A stretch of DNA of 64,000 nt from Marasmius tenuissimus. Taxonomy: Eukaryota > Basidiomycota > Agaricomycetes > Agaricales > Marasmiaceae. A program made the position numbers and the translations under genes. The notes beneath the pieces are model-generated. The model made no database searches. It was not told where the DNA came from and saw only the letters and a list, made by a program, of their open reading frames with translations. Of this stretch, positions 1 to 12,633 are shown one piece after another. The stretch's first letter is position 1; each line of letters opens with the position of its first letter. The stretch is taken from contig JAQOTA010000053.1 in NCBI GenBank assembly GCA_029532415.1, forward strand, positions 6,200,001 through 6,264,000, read 5' to 3'.

Positions 1-362
1 ACCCGCTGGGATTCTATGCATCTCTTTACCACTGTACAATAATTTGGCTTGATGGCGGTTCTTCGGGTACATCACCATTCAGCCAGCTTGAGTCTCAAAT
101 TCAAAAGCTCGACGCTACTCTTACCCTTCATATGCGCAAGATTCAAAATCTCTTCAGCGACCAGACTTTATACCAACGATATGCGTCCCTTCAAGAGCTC
201 GTTCGAGAGCATATCGCCTGTATTGACGAGCTGGAGTACGGGCGACTGGTGGATGGTTTGATGGACAAGGAGCAGCTGTACGAAAAGCACAGAGACCAGA
301 GATGTGTATATCAAAATCTCTCCTGTGTTCCCTATCTTTCGGGTACAAAGGCCCCGCTGTAG
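1..362 (+). CDS. Possible 3' part of a coiled-coil protein cut by the window edge
   Basis: An open frame entering from the left edge reads through to a stop at about 362. Its product is rich in charged and leucine residues with heptad-like spacing (for example SQLESQIQKLDATL and ASLQELVREHI), which suggests a helical or coiled-coil segment. No family is recognised. Introns may be present, because GT and AG dinucleotides near 300-320 could shorten the frame. It runs toward the minus-strand gene at 496-1561, so the two would be convergent. This is a weak call based only on frame openness and composition. Confidence 0.3.
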   Translation, partial: PLGFYASLYHCTIIWLDGGSSGTSPFSQLESQIQKLDATLTLHMRKIQNLFSDQTLYQRYASLQELVREHIACIDELEYGRLVDGLMDKEQLYEKHRDQRCVYQNLSCVPYLSGTKAPL

Positions 363-495
363 ACTTACTCACTGGTATATTCAATTTCGGTCAATTTGAA
401 CAAAATTTTATTGACTTCCTATGTCAGTCCAGTTATGACAAATACACCAATGCCCTTTCATTGGATACTACACCACTTACAAAATCTGAGAATAA

Positions 496-1561
496 CTAGT
501 CAACTTGCTCTGGCTGGTGAGTGACCCTGAGCTCATTATTTTCCCTTGCCCGAGTGAAATGTTGCCTTGCCTGTCGTCCACTTCCTGACCCAGTATAATG
601 TTCTACCACCCCTCCACGGAATTGAAGTCCTTTCCATAGCAATGACTTTCGGCTGTGGTAAACCCCAGGTAGGACACCCTCTAGAAGAACAAACGTCTCC
701 TGTTGGGAGACGGGGGTTGCCAGAATGGCCGCAGCGGACGAGTCCGCATATTCATTGTAGAACTCTTGAGCGAGTTCTACGTCGCCAAAGCCCTTGACAA
801 GGTGATGGTCCGAGGTGATATATTGCTTGGCACCCTCAAGACCCCTCTTACTATGCCTGTTGGCCACAATGAGTATGTTCCCTTTGAATCGGACTTTTTG
901 AACACACCATGAATAGAAGATGCCCGTCACGCCATCCTTTCCGGAGTATACCACATATGCTGCGTAATTGTTTTGGGTTTGGGGAGGTTGGGTTGCTTGA
1001 GATGATTGAGACGATTGAGGCGTTGAGTCCTCAGTAGAAGGTGGCGGGTTCCGGGTCGGAGACGATTGTGGGGGTTGATGTTGAGTAGCTCAAGAGTGTG
1101 ACAAGTGGGAGGTGGTATTAGCGAGGTCGAGGCTATTCTGGCTGGTTGAGCGTTCTCATTCGAGAACACCAACTTCAAGTCGGCTGGAAATTATCCGAGG
1201 TGAGCACCACTGATTAACTAACAGTAATCTCGTACCATATGCCCTGGCCATTGCATCGAATTGCACATCCAACTCGTCGACTGTCAACTTCACCCGATTT
1301 TCGGCTGCTCGTAAGTTTTCTTCAGCATTCTGACGCTCTGACTCTGCCCTCGTAAGCCCTAAAGTGAAATTGATCAACATCTACATTGTATGGAAAGGAT
1401 GGATGATATACCTCGGTTTGTCTCCAGGACTTGTTCGTGATGACCCACAAACCACAAGATTGCACGATGCCGTTGACTGTCGGAAGGTGTCAGAGGTGAG
1501 CCTACAAATTATTTCAGCCAGTGAATCAATCAAGTATTTGAATGTTGAACTTACTGGCCAT
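496..1561 (-). CDS. Coiled-coil protein with two viroplasmin/RNase H1 N-terminal-like domains
   Basis: Five exons (minus strand: 1555-1561, 1412-1501, 1236-1358, 908-1088, 496-856) join in phase to give 253 residues starting MASSPLTPSDSQRH. After a helical segment (RAESERQNAEENLRAAENR) comes a Pro/Gln/Ser linker. Then come two blocks resembling the small RNase H1 N-terminal (caulimovirus viroplasmin) fold: one around AYVVYSGKDGVTGIFYSW, a second around FVLLEGVLPGVYHSR. Both have the hallmark G-V-x-G-[IV]-[FY] turn and a later aromatic/Ala-rich helix. In RNase H1 this fold binds RNA-DNA hybrids. No RNase H catalytic domain follows here, so the protein may be a binding protein only. The domain assignment comes from motif memory; the exon phases are read directly. 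The donor of exon 4 and the acceptor at 1089 are choices I made to keep the frame. Confidence 0.55.
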
Positions 1562-1741
1562 GATCAAGCAACGAAGGTTAGAAGCTTTGGACTCAAAAGT
1601 CACGAGGGAGTCGAGCTGAGTTGAGCAACTGGCAACAAGTCACGTGTGTCAAACCCACGTGTATTTCCGTTTTTTTGTGTACTGGCCGTTCCCTGCTACC
1701 TATCAGTATCTTTCAGACCTTTTCAAGACTTACGTGCGACT

Positions 1742-4700
1742 ATGGACCCCTTCCAGAGGGTGGACCCACAGACCCCCGATGCCCCAATCTCCTTTACGTA
1801 TGTTCCATTCACTCCTATTCGTTTCTATTAAAACCTTAACTTCTGCCGTCATTCAATAGAACCCATCCCAATTCATTCTCGAGTTCACCCTCGACACCAT
1901 TGACAGGGTTCACGCCCCATACGCATTTCCGGCCCAACTCCGCTGCTGCTGCTCCAAACGCGAACTTTTTGGCAAGATTGGGCCTTCAGAGCAATATTGG
2001 TATGTTTAAAACGGCCGCTTCCTATAGCTACCACTAAACCGATTTTTTAGGAGAGAATTTGCTAGGAGAACGATGGCCACCACCTCAGTCTCAACAAAAC
2101 AACTTCCAACGAGTTCAATCTGTTCAGCCAAACCAACTTCCTCCTATGTATCAACAACACAACCTCAATACCCAACTGTACCCAGACTTCCACCAGCAAA
2201 GTATGGCCCCTCAAACCCCCGATAGGCAGTATCGGTCAACAGAACAGGTAGGCTTCCGGTGCCTCTGATCAATATGCACAGAATACACATCAGCTAACAC
2301 AAATTTTTGACACAGTTTGCCCAAGGCCAAAGCTCACCATTGCCTGGTCTGGACCGATCCCATGGCCCAGTTGCATACTCTCAGAAGGTACGATTTTACT
2401 TGCCAAACAGGAATCATCACTAAAGAGTTTGTAGAGCTTTCATCATTGGCCCAATCACGGCTCTCAGAACCCATTTTCGCAGAAAGAGCCATCTCGCCAG
2501 CACCAGCTCGGGCTACCAACCCCTGGCGTTCAAAACCTTACACGCCCTCAACCGACTCAAACACCCATTCCACTGCCTCAAACTCCCCAGCCACCACGTC
2601 GACCGCCGTCAGGAGTCATTGTCAACGGTATAACTGCTTTGTCACCATGCTTTGCACCTGCGCCTAGGCCCATTCAGTGGCAGACCCCCACCGTGATCAA
2701 TAACGTGGATGCCCGTGCTCTCCGTTCCCTTCAGCCCCCTCCTCTCCCAACGCCTTCCCCCAAACAGCCAGGACCCTCCCTTACCTTCAACCCCCCGTCT
2801 GCAAGCCATGGACCATCCGCCATCAACTCCACCAACATCCCTGCGTCAATGCAAGACTCGCTATTGAGCTCAAGTACAGTCTCACCTCTGACTAGATCAC
2901 CCGCTCCCGCTCCCAGAGAAGATCATGTTCCGAGAAGTCAATCGACTGATAGAGCCCGACGGAATGGTACAAAATCGCCCGTACCCTCTTCAATGGGTCC
3001 CGCCATCCAGCAACATAACCATTGGTCAAGCGACACTCCCTCATCCTCCAAGCCAGTCCCACGTCCTCGGATGGGGAAGGCAGAGAAGGCGTTAAAGGCG
3101 AAGGTTTCTGATACAGACGTAGTGAAGGCCGTTACTCGCATGCTCAATGAACAGGACAAGGAGCGTAAGAAAGTTGCTGATGAGCTTGGTATCTCGGAAA
3201 CTCGGCTACAAAACCTCATCGGTGTTCACGAGAGCTTCCGAGCAGAGAAGAAACCGAGTGCGTACAATGCCGGTGTCCATTGGAAGGCAGATCAATTGAA
3301 CGCTGGTGAGGTCTTCTCTCAATATTTGACAAGGTCTCATTTACTCATTGACATTCTTTCTAGGCAGGGCCGTGAGCGACAGGGCTACGCTCGAAGATAT
3401 TCACATTGCGTTCAAAGAAGATGCAGAGATGATGGCAGCGCTCCAAACCTGGAAGGAATGGAAGGAGGAAAAGGCACGGAGAAAAGCCGCCAAAAAGGCT
3501 GCTCTCAAGAGGGATGGTAGCCTGGATCAGCAGGAGGTCGTGGACGATGGAGGAGACGAAGGTAGTGATGACGAAGATGAGGACAATGAGGACAACGAAG
3601 AGGAACTCGACGACAGCGGAGAGATCGAAGCCGGTGAGAGAAGCACTAGAGGCACCGAGAAACAGCTTGTTCGTGCCCACCTCGCTGAAGTTAGACGTTG
3701 GTTTGAGGCACTGGAGGTGAGCAAGGCCGAGAAATTCATCGGGAACCAAGGATCGACAAAGTCGGTGAAAAAGGAGGGGAACGTCGGAGTCAGCAACCTC
3801 AACCGACTGGTGGGTTTAGCATCTTATGTGCTCATTGATACTGGTCTGATATCCTTCAAATCAGTGCGAGAACCTCTATCAAAAGACCGGTGGACTTTTC
3901 TGGGGATTCGCCTGTCGGAGCACATACAACACGGCTCTAATCCCCGGAATGTTTGGGGTAGGTCCACTTGACGACTACCTCATGGAGAAACAAGGCATTT
4001 CTGCCTACGAGTTCATCTCCTCTGTGGAGTCTTTCGCCTGCGAACAGGCTCTCCACGGCACCAAGGCGATGACAGTTGAAAAAATGAAGATATATGTTCG
4101 TTCAAAACTCGAACGATCTCTTCGTAAGCCTTACTCTCATTTACTCGTTTTATCCGTACTGATTCAGTCCTAGGTGAGGCAACCGGCAACTACGACCTTG
4201 CCATGAAGTATGAAAACTACGAGGCTCTCGTTGTCGAGCCGTACAAAGTCCAACTGGCTGGCTGGCCCGACAATATCCCTTTCAAGTCGGTTTCGAACCT
4301 CAATAACACGGACGTCCGAGATCTATATGGGCGAGTCAAGAGCGAATCCCTCAAGTGGGTCAAGATGCAGCCTCAAGAGTACCGTCGATGGAAGGACGAC
4401 TTCGAGACACGTTTGGAGAATGGGGATACAGAGCGACCGAAGCGTGCAGAGCGGTCAGACAAAGGTGGAACCCACAATACCACCAAGTCGAAGTCGAAGA
4501 AGCGAGGTCGGGAAATTGATGAGCAGGAACCACGGTCAAAGTCGAAGCCGAAGAAGTCGAAGAACGGGACCACCACCCAATCGAAACGAAACGACGGCAA
4601 GCAGACAGCATCAGCTAAGCGGAAGCCTACCGGCAAGATGCACAAAAGTGCAGAGACTATCGATGACAGCAACGAGGGGGAGGAGGTAGATCTTGGTAGT

Positions 4701-4871
4701 GGTGAAAAGGGTGATGGTACCGGCGCCAATAATCAAGGACCTGGCGACCAGAACCTCACTGACAGGGACAATGGTGTGGGCAACATCGAGAGACCAGATG
4801 AGGAGGACCTGGATGAGGAGAGCCATCGAGAGATGGAGGCCGACCCCGACGCCAACGACTCCCCCTTATAA
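1742..4871 (+). CDS. 912-residue basidiomycete-type protein of unknown function
   Basis: Eight exons (1742-1797, 1860-1999, 2051-2247, 2316-2387, 2435-3305, 3364-3809, 3865-4123, 4174-4871) join in phase from ATG to TAA. The first 360 or so residues are low-complexity and rich in Pro, Gln and Ser. A charged helical block follows, with an acidic run near 3545-3610, then a compact region with GGLFWGFACRS (about residue 600) and VQLAGWPDNIPF (about residue 708). The last 150 residues are Lys/Arg-rich and then acidic, with basic clusters (SKSKKRGRE, SKPKKSKN) that look like nuclear localisation signals. The GWP-centred segment resembles a family of uncharacterised proteins that I recall as numerous in agaricomycete genomes; that link is from memory. 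No enzyme motif is visible. Nuclear location is an inference. Confidence 0.8.
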
Positions 4872-5027
4872 TAGCTTGTGATTCGTTCTACTAGATGCTT
4901 ATTACAATGTCTTATGCTAGATTGTTACTATAATACGTTATTAAACTTTTATACATGAATGACTATTCAAGCAGGACACTGAGTACAACTATTGAGTCAT
5001 AGAACAGTAAGCAGAATGGCCAAACAT

Positions 5028-5160
5028 TGAGAGGGCGGAGCTATATCGTGGACGGCCTCTCGTCAATGGGAGGGCAGGCAGAAAGACGTCAGGAGGGCGG
5101 GAGAGGCGGGACTACGTCATGGACAGCCTGTCGGTGACGGGAGACCCGCCAGGTACTACC
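5028..5160. repeat. Degenerate direct duplication, two units of about 50-70 bp
   Basis: The segment starting at 5028 (gagggcgga...cgtggacggcctctcgtca) is echoed at about 5100 (gaggcggga...catggacagcctgtcggtga) in the same order with many substitutions. Both copies are G-rich. No function is apparent. Confidence 0.4.
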
Positions 5161-6111
5161 CTTCACTCGCCCCGACCTCCCGGAAGACCCTCGGAGATTA
5201 CCCCCTGCGAGACCTAGGAGGAAGAGAGTCCCAAGTCCCAGCTTTACCCAGCTTTAACGAACCGTAGGGAAAACGTTGCTAATTGCTTGTACAAGGCCCA
5301 CACAATGATGCAATCAGGCCTTGTACAGCTCCGGGTATGTGGTCATATGGGGTGAGTTGACAATTGTGAATGATGCCGTGCAATGACTGATGCGACTTTG
5401 CGGGCCGGGACTGATGGAGAGAAGGTCAGCGCCAAGGGATCAAGAGGTCGGCTCGTGTTGCTGATCTCCTAATTCGAGATTTTGAGTCCGTAAGACAGAA
5501 CATGACCGTCAGATTCGGAAAGAAACTAAAGGATGATGCCAACGCTCACTGAGACTTGCATTGGATCAATTTACTGCCGTACCAGCTGGCAGTCATATGA
5601 ACGCGTCTCGAAGCTGAATCTTGACCCTGAGCCTGATGGGGGGAGGCACCTAGTTAGCTGCAGTAGTGCCCATTGGGATTGTGTGGCCTCTCGTGGGTCG
5701 TTCACCAGTCCATCGTCATCGTGTCGACGACCTCCCGGAGGTTCTAAATTTGTGAAGGAATAGAGGCAAAGTGACAACACTCACTGAAGACTCCACGGAA
5801 CCGATCTGGTGTCACCTCTGCCCGTGACAGTCTCCGCCGTATCTACCGGTAGCCTCTGGTAGCCCTGAAACGCCCTCGGGACTGCGATTGCGACCCATTG
5901 ACGTGATGGCGACGACGGAAGGATGGCCCGTGCCGTGAATAGCCTGAAGACGAAAATGGCAGGTGCGGCGGGAGGGCGAAGGGCGGGAAGCGGGTGACTC
6001 ACTAAGGGAAGGGCTTTGACCCGTTCATCTGACGCTTTGTAGTGGCCAGACTCTATAAACTCCACAAGTCTATGGTATATAGTACGAGATAATGGGATTC
6101 ATGGGAGGTAT

Positions 6112-6125
6112 GGGGGGGGGGGGGG
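6112..6125 (+). repeat. Homopolymer run of 14 G
   Basis: Uninterrupted G tract on the plus strand. Another G7 run lies close by (about 6224-6230). Such tracts are length-unstable and prone to sequencing error. Confidence 0.9.
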
Positions 6126-9100
6126 CTCTAACGGGGAGCGAGAGGGGAACTGTTTTCCGGTCTGGATGCCAAGAACACACGGTTCTTGTCATCTAATTTG
6201 ACCATTTGGCTGGGACACATAGGTGGGGGGGTTACAATACGAGTACAACATACATCAATCAAGGCCATAGTCAGCAGGCAAGTTGGATGTTGCAGAGAAC
6301 AAGAAATCACAAGGCAATGACGCAATAGAAGAAGGTGCGTTCGGCGATCTTCATCCTCGTTCTCCAAGCTCTGAAGGAACCCGTTTTGCGTTCATAGCAT
6401 GCCGCAATCAATCGAAGACCAGTTGCTTTACACGAATCTCGTACGACGCGATGGTGCACCAACAACCCCCCTCTTAGATCCGGGTGGCAATAAAACCCGT
6501 CAGTCGCGACTCGCGATCGGAAGACGAACTTGGATTTGAATGACGCCTCGAAAGTCAAACTACCTATCGTCTAGAGACATCGACGATAGCAGTACCCATG
6601 GAACATTGTCATACTCAGATCAATCAAGATCACAAATTGGACGTGCCCAAATGAACCCATGCACGTACGTGATCCACTGTCCGCTGACTGGTTCAGGTCC
6701 TCATAATATGCCATTTCCGTCTCTTAGCAACCCAGAATACATATTATCCGCATCAACCATAGCTGGACTATGCGAAGCAAAGGTCCAAAATCTAAACCAC
6801 AATGACGCTGATTGAAGGAAGGGTCCAGTCGACGCCTACAAATAGCAGCTTCTCGTCACAGACGTCCTATCTCGTAGGAGGAACGAGCCACGAGCGACAC
6901 GAGACGAGGGATATGTCGTTTTGTATGGATATGCGTTTTTGGAGGCTAGGGGATAGTTGTCCCTGTATCTTAGGCTGATCGGCATTGATGAAATGTTGAT
7001 ACTCGGTATGTCGATATTTGTTGTGAAGTTTCTTTTCAACTCATAGTGGCGTTGACGTTTCATTCACCATCACAATTAGCAAGTCCAAACTTCGACGAAA
7101 GCGGTGTGATCTGGCGGGTTTGGTAGAGTGCGAAGGTGTAGGTGCATGTGCATACAGAGTCCTGCCAGGGGAATGTCAAAAACCAAAGACTTATGTATTA
7201 CTGACTAGATAACTATGGCTATAGCTATGTCTCTTTGTACGTTACTGATCATGTATCAGGTATCCGCATTTCTTTCTTCCTAAATTCTGATACCAGTCGT
7301 AAGAGGGTGTCTTGTAGTGTCGGGTACACCGTAGTTGAGATCAACGCAAAGCATGGCCTTAAGTCCGTTGAATGGTCCGATTACCTTGCATTTTTGGTTC
7401 CATTCTGAGACGTTTCACAAACCTTGGACTTCGGCCAAATCAGCTTGATATGCAGCCGACTTGAACCGCGAGAGCCTTGAGCAGGAGCCCCGTGAGACGA
7501 GGCAGAACACTGAAGGAGGCATCGACCCCCTAAACTGTAACACCAGGGATCGAAGATGTTTCTGTTGTTGAGAGCCACCGCTTGGGTATCTTTCGGCCTC
7601 GAACTAGACGACGGTGGGTGACAGAGCTAGTGAAGCTCACCAGATCTGTTGGTTGATGTCCAACCTGCCATCGTTGTCGAAAGGGAAGGAGCACCCGGCT
7701 CGAGAGAGCCAACTATCCGCCAAGTTTCATTGCGTGAGAAATCATTACCAATTTCATTTCATCCGCTTCTTGAACGAAAATGACGAGCTTTCTTATGAGT
7801 ACCACCATCACGCCGGCCACTGCCAACGACGTGCAAGCTACCTTCGCCATTATTTGCAACAAAGAATGTACCAATCGCTACGCACACTAGGAAAAAAATA
7901 CCACGTTATATGCCTTTTGCCCAACCCGAAAATGCAAAAAACATTCTAAATACTTGCTATAGCGAAAATGCAGCGAAAAGTTGGCGTAATCAATTGCACA
8001 TTTTAAATTTTGCCTGAATATCCACAAAATCAGATATTTAGACTGTTGATTCTATTTTCGAGCTTCGAAGAACGCATCCAACGTGGTATCTTTTTCCTAG
8101 TGGCACAAGATACGTGGTCTCGCGGAGTTTGCGTTTGTACAGTCACGATTGAAGCTGATCGGTGCCATTCTCGACGGTCGCAGCGCGGTCCTGAACTCAT
8201 TTGATGAGATGGCCGCGAGCCTCCGACGTTTCTTTGCCTAATCACCTTCTTAATGCCGCGTTTCGAGGGGAGGTTGTGGCAGCCGGAGTCAGATATCAGT
8301 CAGGATCTGTGTCTCATTGTGCTTCAAGATCCATCAAGTGAGTTTGGTCAAACTTTCGACGAAGGAAGTGACTGAAGCTCACAGACAACGGCATAACACG
8401 TGAAGATGCAAGAGCGTTTCCGAGATGGGTAGTTTTTGGATTGGTTTTGTCTACATCGAAGGCTGACTTGTCTCTAGAAGAATAAGGACACAGTGGGAGT
8501 CGGAAACCGATTCGAAGCCGAGATTAATGCTACTTGAAACTGTCAGTGGCCTTCAACTGACATCCGTCGACGGAGAGGCTGCATAGACAATAGGTTACAA
8601 GGACGCAGTATAGGTACCTGTGCACACCCGCTGGACAAGTTATCGCCGGACTGATGTATAACACCGCCGTTGGATGAGAACAAGGCAGCTAGTCATCCGA
8701 CGGCGAAGGCAGCCAGCTCAAATGAAATTTCAACAATACATAGACGCAGCAACTCGCGACCAAAGCACGGCAACCCCGGCGACAATGATGGTTTCTAGGG
8801 ACAATCAATAGCCATCGGTCAAGTTCAAAGTGGAGGAAACCACTGGACTTCAACAGCCCTTGTATCCAGATGTAATTTTATTGTTCGCGTTTAGGAAACC
8901 ACAGAATACGGGGGAGTCAAGATCAAAGGTTATTGTGTTCACCATCATCACGATGCGCCACTGTCATGGTGAAAACAATGGAATTACCCCTTGACTATGT
9001 CGACGAGACAAGATTCCCATATCCATATCCCATTCAAGGAACTGTAGGGACAGGATCGCGAGGTTTGTTGACGTGCCAAATTCATTAATCCTGAATAGAA

Positions 9101-9371
9101 CGGTCAAAGCAGGTTTTCATGGGGAATTTACATTCAATGTGTACGTTATCCCTATTCGGGACTGAATCTTGCCCTGACATGTGGCGGGCGTCGAGCGACA
9201 TTTCGGGGAAGGGCTTTGTCCTTGTCTTGGAAACTCGGCACCCACAAGATAGACATAATGCGAGAGCTATGTGGCCTGCTTCAAATCTTTCTTTTTGCGC
9301 CAGTCATCTCACCCACACCACTCAGAAGGCACCTTACCCCCTCTCAGATCTACAAGTGCTCTCAAACCTTT

Positions 9372-12300
9372 ATGTCTTCCGGCAAGCCACTCGCCAGGAA
9401 AGGGACTCGTAGCTCAGAAAGTTTAGCTTCGTCACGAACTAAGGTGAGCTTTGGGTGTCAAAAGTTGTTGCTCTCAATCTTATAGACCCGCTTGTCGCTC
9501 TATGCGATGTTTACTCCATAGCCTCTCCTCACCGCATCGTCGGGCGAACCCCAGTCGACACCGGATATTTCTACTACTGTAAATTTCTGACTGTTGTCCT
9601 TCGTTCTAATCTAATCAACCTATCGTTCTCAGGACCAGCTCTGTTCTACATTGTACGATAGGACTGGAAACTCGGGCAGGGGGCTTGATGCGATAACCAA
9701 ACCGGTGAGTATTATAATGCCTACGTGATCTGAATGTCCTCACTTATTCCGAGCTAGCTCGGGGATAGTGCGGGTATTCAGAACTCGAGCGATACGCAAC
9801 AATCACAAGATACTCAACTAGCAGACGTGGTAAGAGTCCAGAACTGTCTCATTCGCGGTGGTTCATCTCACGTCTGAAATTATCAGAACACCGCATCAGC
9901 GAGACAGGAAGCCTCGTCCAGTGCAACAAACGACGATAAGGACGTACTAAGAATGGTTGGACCTCACATATATACTACCAGTTGAATGATAGCTCACTTG
10001 TACTCCTCTTAGGGCTCGGGAGCTGAGAAACAAGCCACTGCGAAGGGAATGAAGGACGACCGCCACGAGGTATTGGGAGAGACGACCCACACCGAGTCGG
10101 TATGTATCCTAGCACCAAGGTTCTCTACAGGGCTACTAATAGCACATGGTAGGATCCCTCCAAACCAACACTCGAGAAATCATGGGAAGTGATATTGAAG
10201 GAGGTGGGCTCGCTTAATGATGGGCTTGTCCAAGGGTGGAAAGAGGATATCGACACCCTCCTAGTCTTCGTACGTGATCACATTCGGCGACATATTCTGA
10301 GTGTTAATATTCATTCCTCACTTTAGGCCGGTCTTTTCTCTGCAGTTGTCACTGCGTTCACGATCGAGTCGTACAAGTGGTTGGAGGAGCAACCAGAAGA
10401 CGCCACTGTTGTCCTGTTGAGACAGATCTCCTGGCAGCAGATGAACAATACGGCAACCCCTCATCCCCCAAATTTTGAGGTCCCGACCTCTGCTCTTCGC
10501 ATCAATATTTTGTGGTTCCTCAGCCTCATCATTGCGCTCGTTGACGCCCTATTTGCTCTTTTGTGCAAACAGTGGCTCCGAGAGCATACCCGTCACACTC
10601 ACACACGTACGCCAGCTGATGCTCTCGCGCTTCAGTGGCTCCGAATGCAGAGTATTGAGAAGTGGCACATCCCGACAATCCTTGCTTCCCTCCCAATACT
10701 ACTTGAACTTGCCCTCTTCCTATTCCTTGCAGGGATCTTGGAGCTATTGCGTACTCGACATTTAGTTCCGTTCGCCATTGCATCGGGGGTCGTCATATTC
10801 ACCGCTATATTTTATCTGGCAGCAACCATCATCCCTTCGGTGGATATCCTTCGTCAACTGACCCAGGTTACGCCAAATATCAGACAGATGCGCAGCGGGG
10901 AAAGCAATAATTTCCCTATTATAGATTTTATCATGACCTTGCCCCCGATGGAACATATATGTCCTCTCAAATCTCCCCAGGCATGGGCTGCCTTCCAACC
11001 TTTCAAGCTCATGTCCACTCTCGTCCTTACTCTGTTCAAATTCACAGACCCAATTTACTTCGACCCCTGGTGGAAGCGTCCACTGGTACAATTTTGCAAG
11101 GCAGTCTTGACTCTATCGAGTTGGTCATCTGTTGACCTCGAGCTCCTCCACCGTTCTAGTGTCAAGCTTGTTCCTCCTTTCTATGAGCTCAGCGCCTTAC
11201 GATGGCTGGTTTCAGAGCTCAGAGACAGTCCAATCATGCTTCCACATATCCAGAATGTCCTAGAGACCATTCCTTTACACCTTGTCATGCCGGCTGTACT
11301 CGACCAATGGTTCTTTCTCCCAAACAGGGAATGGACTGTCAGCGATGTCAGGGCGGCACTTAACCTTGATCCTACCGAGGACGGAATTGAACGTCACTTA
11401 ACACCCGCAAAGAAGATGTTCCTCCAGGAGGACAGAGCAGCCGGAATCTTCAACCTGCTCCTTCATTGGACCCATATGGCAAAGAATCTTCACAAAACAA
11501 AATACGTATGCAACAGGAATCGCCCAATGCACTTCCCTGGCTCTTTTTGTCGGGCCGATGCAAATTGGGAGTCTAAACATTTCCCATGTGGACGTCCCAC
11601 CAACCTCTGGGGTATATTCACGGAGATTGTGCAGAAGCCAGGTGTTTCAAAAGATTTTCAGGAGACTTTGATGGAGGATCTGGGTCCGTATATCATCGCG
11701 TCCTCACCGGATTATGCTCTCGGTGTAACTACAACCACGACCACTTCCCCCTTCGTCGAATCAGCCCCCGGGATCGAGTTTTTGTCTCGAATCCATGATA
11801 TTCTTCTTAAGAGGGATGAACGCGAGGTTGGTCTGCGCCCTCCTACCGAGATAAAATGGCTGGAAGCAATGGACATTCTACGTCGCGTGCACCATCTTCC
11901 CGAGGATTACTTCAAACCATTCCCCGAGTACTTTCCATTGCAGCTTCCGAGGCTTGCGAAGGTGTTGGAGGATTCATCTCACACAGATCTCGAAATTGAC
12001 TTCGGATTCCTGGACTGTTTTAGCAAGCATTGGGATAATGCCTGCCTGCGTATCAAATGCGAGCTGGTTGATGTTCTTACGAAGTATATCAACGGCCACC
12101 CCCGGACCAATCCCGAAATCTCTATATGTCCCACAGAATTGGCCGCGTTCCCGGCTATGCCTCCGGCAGCACTAGATCTACTCGCCTTCGTTAATGACAG
12201 GCTCTTGGAGAGTCCGTCGCTGTGTAAGGAGCTGTGGGGGCCAAGTAGACAATGGCGGGAAGCTATAGAGCGAGTAAAAAAGGCTCATCCGGAGCTACCT

Positions 12301-12633
12301 GTGGATTTTCTCAAGACTTTCGCTGATCCTCACGCGTTGTGCTGTCGTTCAAAACATGGCCACATGGCCACTATACATGCAAGGGACTCCAGTGGATTGG
12401 GAGATGCTCGGGACACCGAAGAACCACGTCAAAGTGCAGATGCCAGTGACCCTTCCATCGCAAAACCATCATCCCCAGTACTCAGTGGCACGCTCGTCAA
12501 CGGAACCTCGACGGTGGTCGGGGAGGACACTTTGGCACCACTGCCGCTGGCTAAGGACTCTGTGACCAGTGATAGTAGCGATGGACTGGGAAAGATAAGG
12601 GTGGGAGGACCGAACGCTGATAAGAATGTGTAG
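9372..12633 (+). CDS. DUF6535 family membrane protein, copy A (intact)
   Basis: Eight exons (9372-9443, 9522-9578, 9634-9705, 9782-9829, 9887-9955, 10013-10099, 10153-10269, 10327-12633), every one in phase 0, give 942 residues starting MSSGKPLARKGTRSS. The DUF6535 core begins with the WKEDIDTLLVF exon and continues across the splice into AGLFSAVVTAFTIESYKW, as is usual for this basidiomycete family. Four hydrophobic segments follow or include that site: about residues 168-190, 233-257 (FLSLIIALVDALFALLC), 290-316 and 322-347. The remaining 590 residues are soluble and variable, and the protein ends GGPNADKNV. The role of DUF6535 is unknown; membrane location is inferred from the hydrophobic segments. 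This copy is on the opposite strand and about 35 kb from copies B-D, and is the only one of the four with no visible lesion. The small N-terminal exons were chosen because they keep phase; the first two are the least certain. Confidence 0.85.

Larger units (their letters stand above)
4872..9371. other. Long stretch with no recognisable gene
   Basis: All six frames are broken into short pieces with no family resemblance and no chain of in-phase exons that I could build. The stretch holds a degenerate 50-70 bp tandem duplication near 5028-5160 and a 14-base G run at 6112-6125. I see no long terminal repeats, no integrase or reverse transcriptase motifs, and no tRNA or rRNA. Decayed transposon sequence or plain intergenic DNA are both possible. 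Confidence 0.6.

Noticed and set aside
2628..2667. Intron in the 912-residue gene, bounded by gtataa and ctag
   Set aside because: Removing it breaks the frame, whereas reading through keeps it open.
4872..9371. LTR retrotransposon or large DNA transposon
   Set aside because: No terminal repeats, protease, reverse transcriptase, integrase or transposase motifs could be found.
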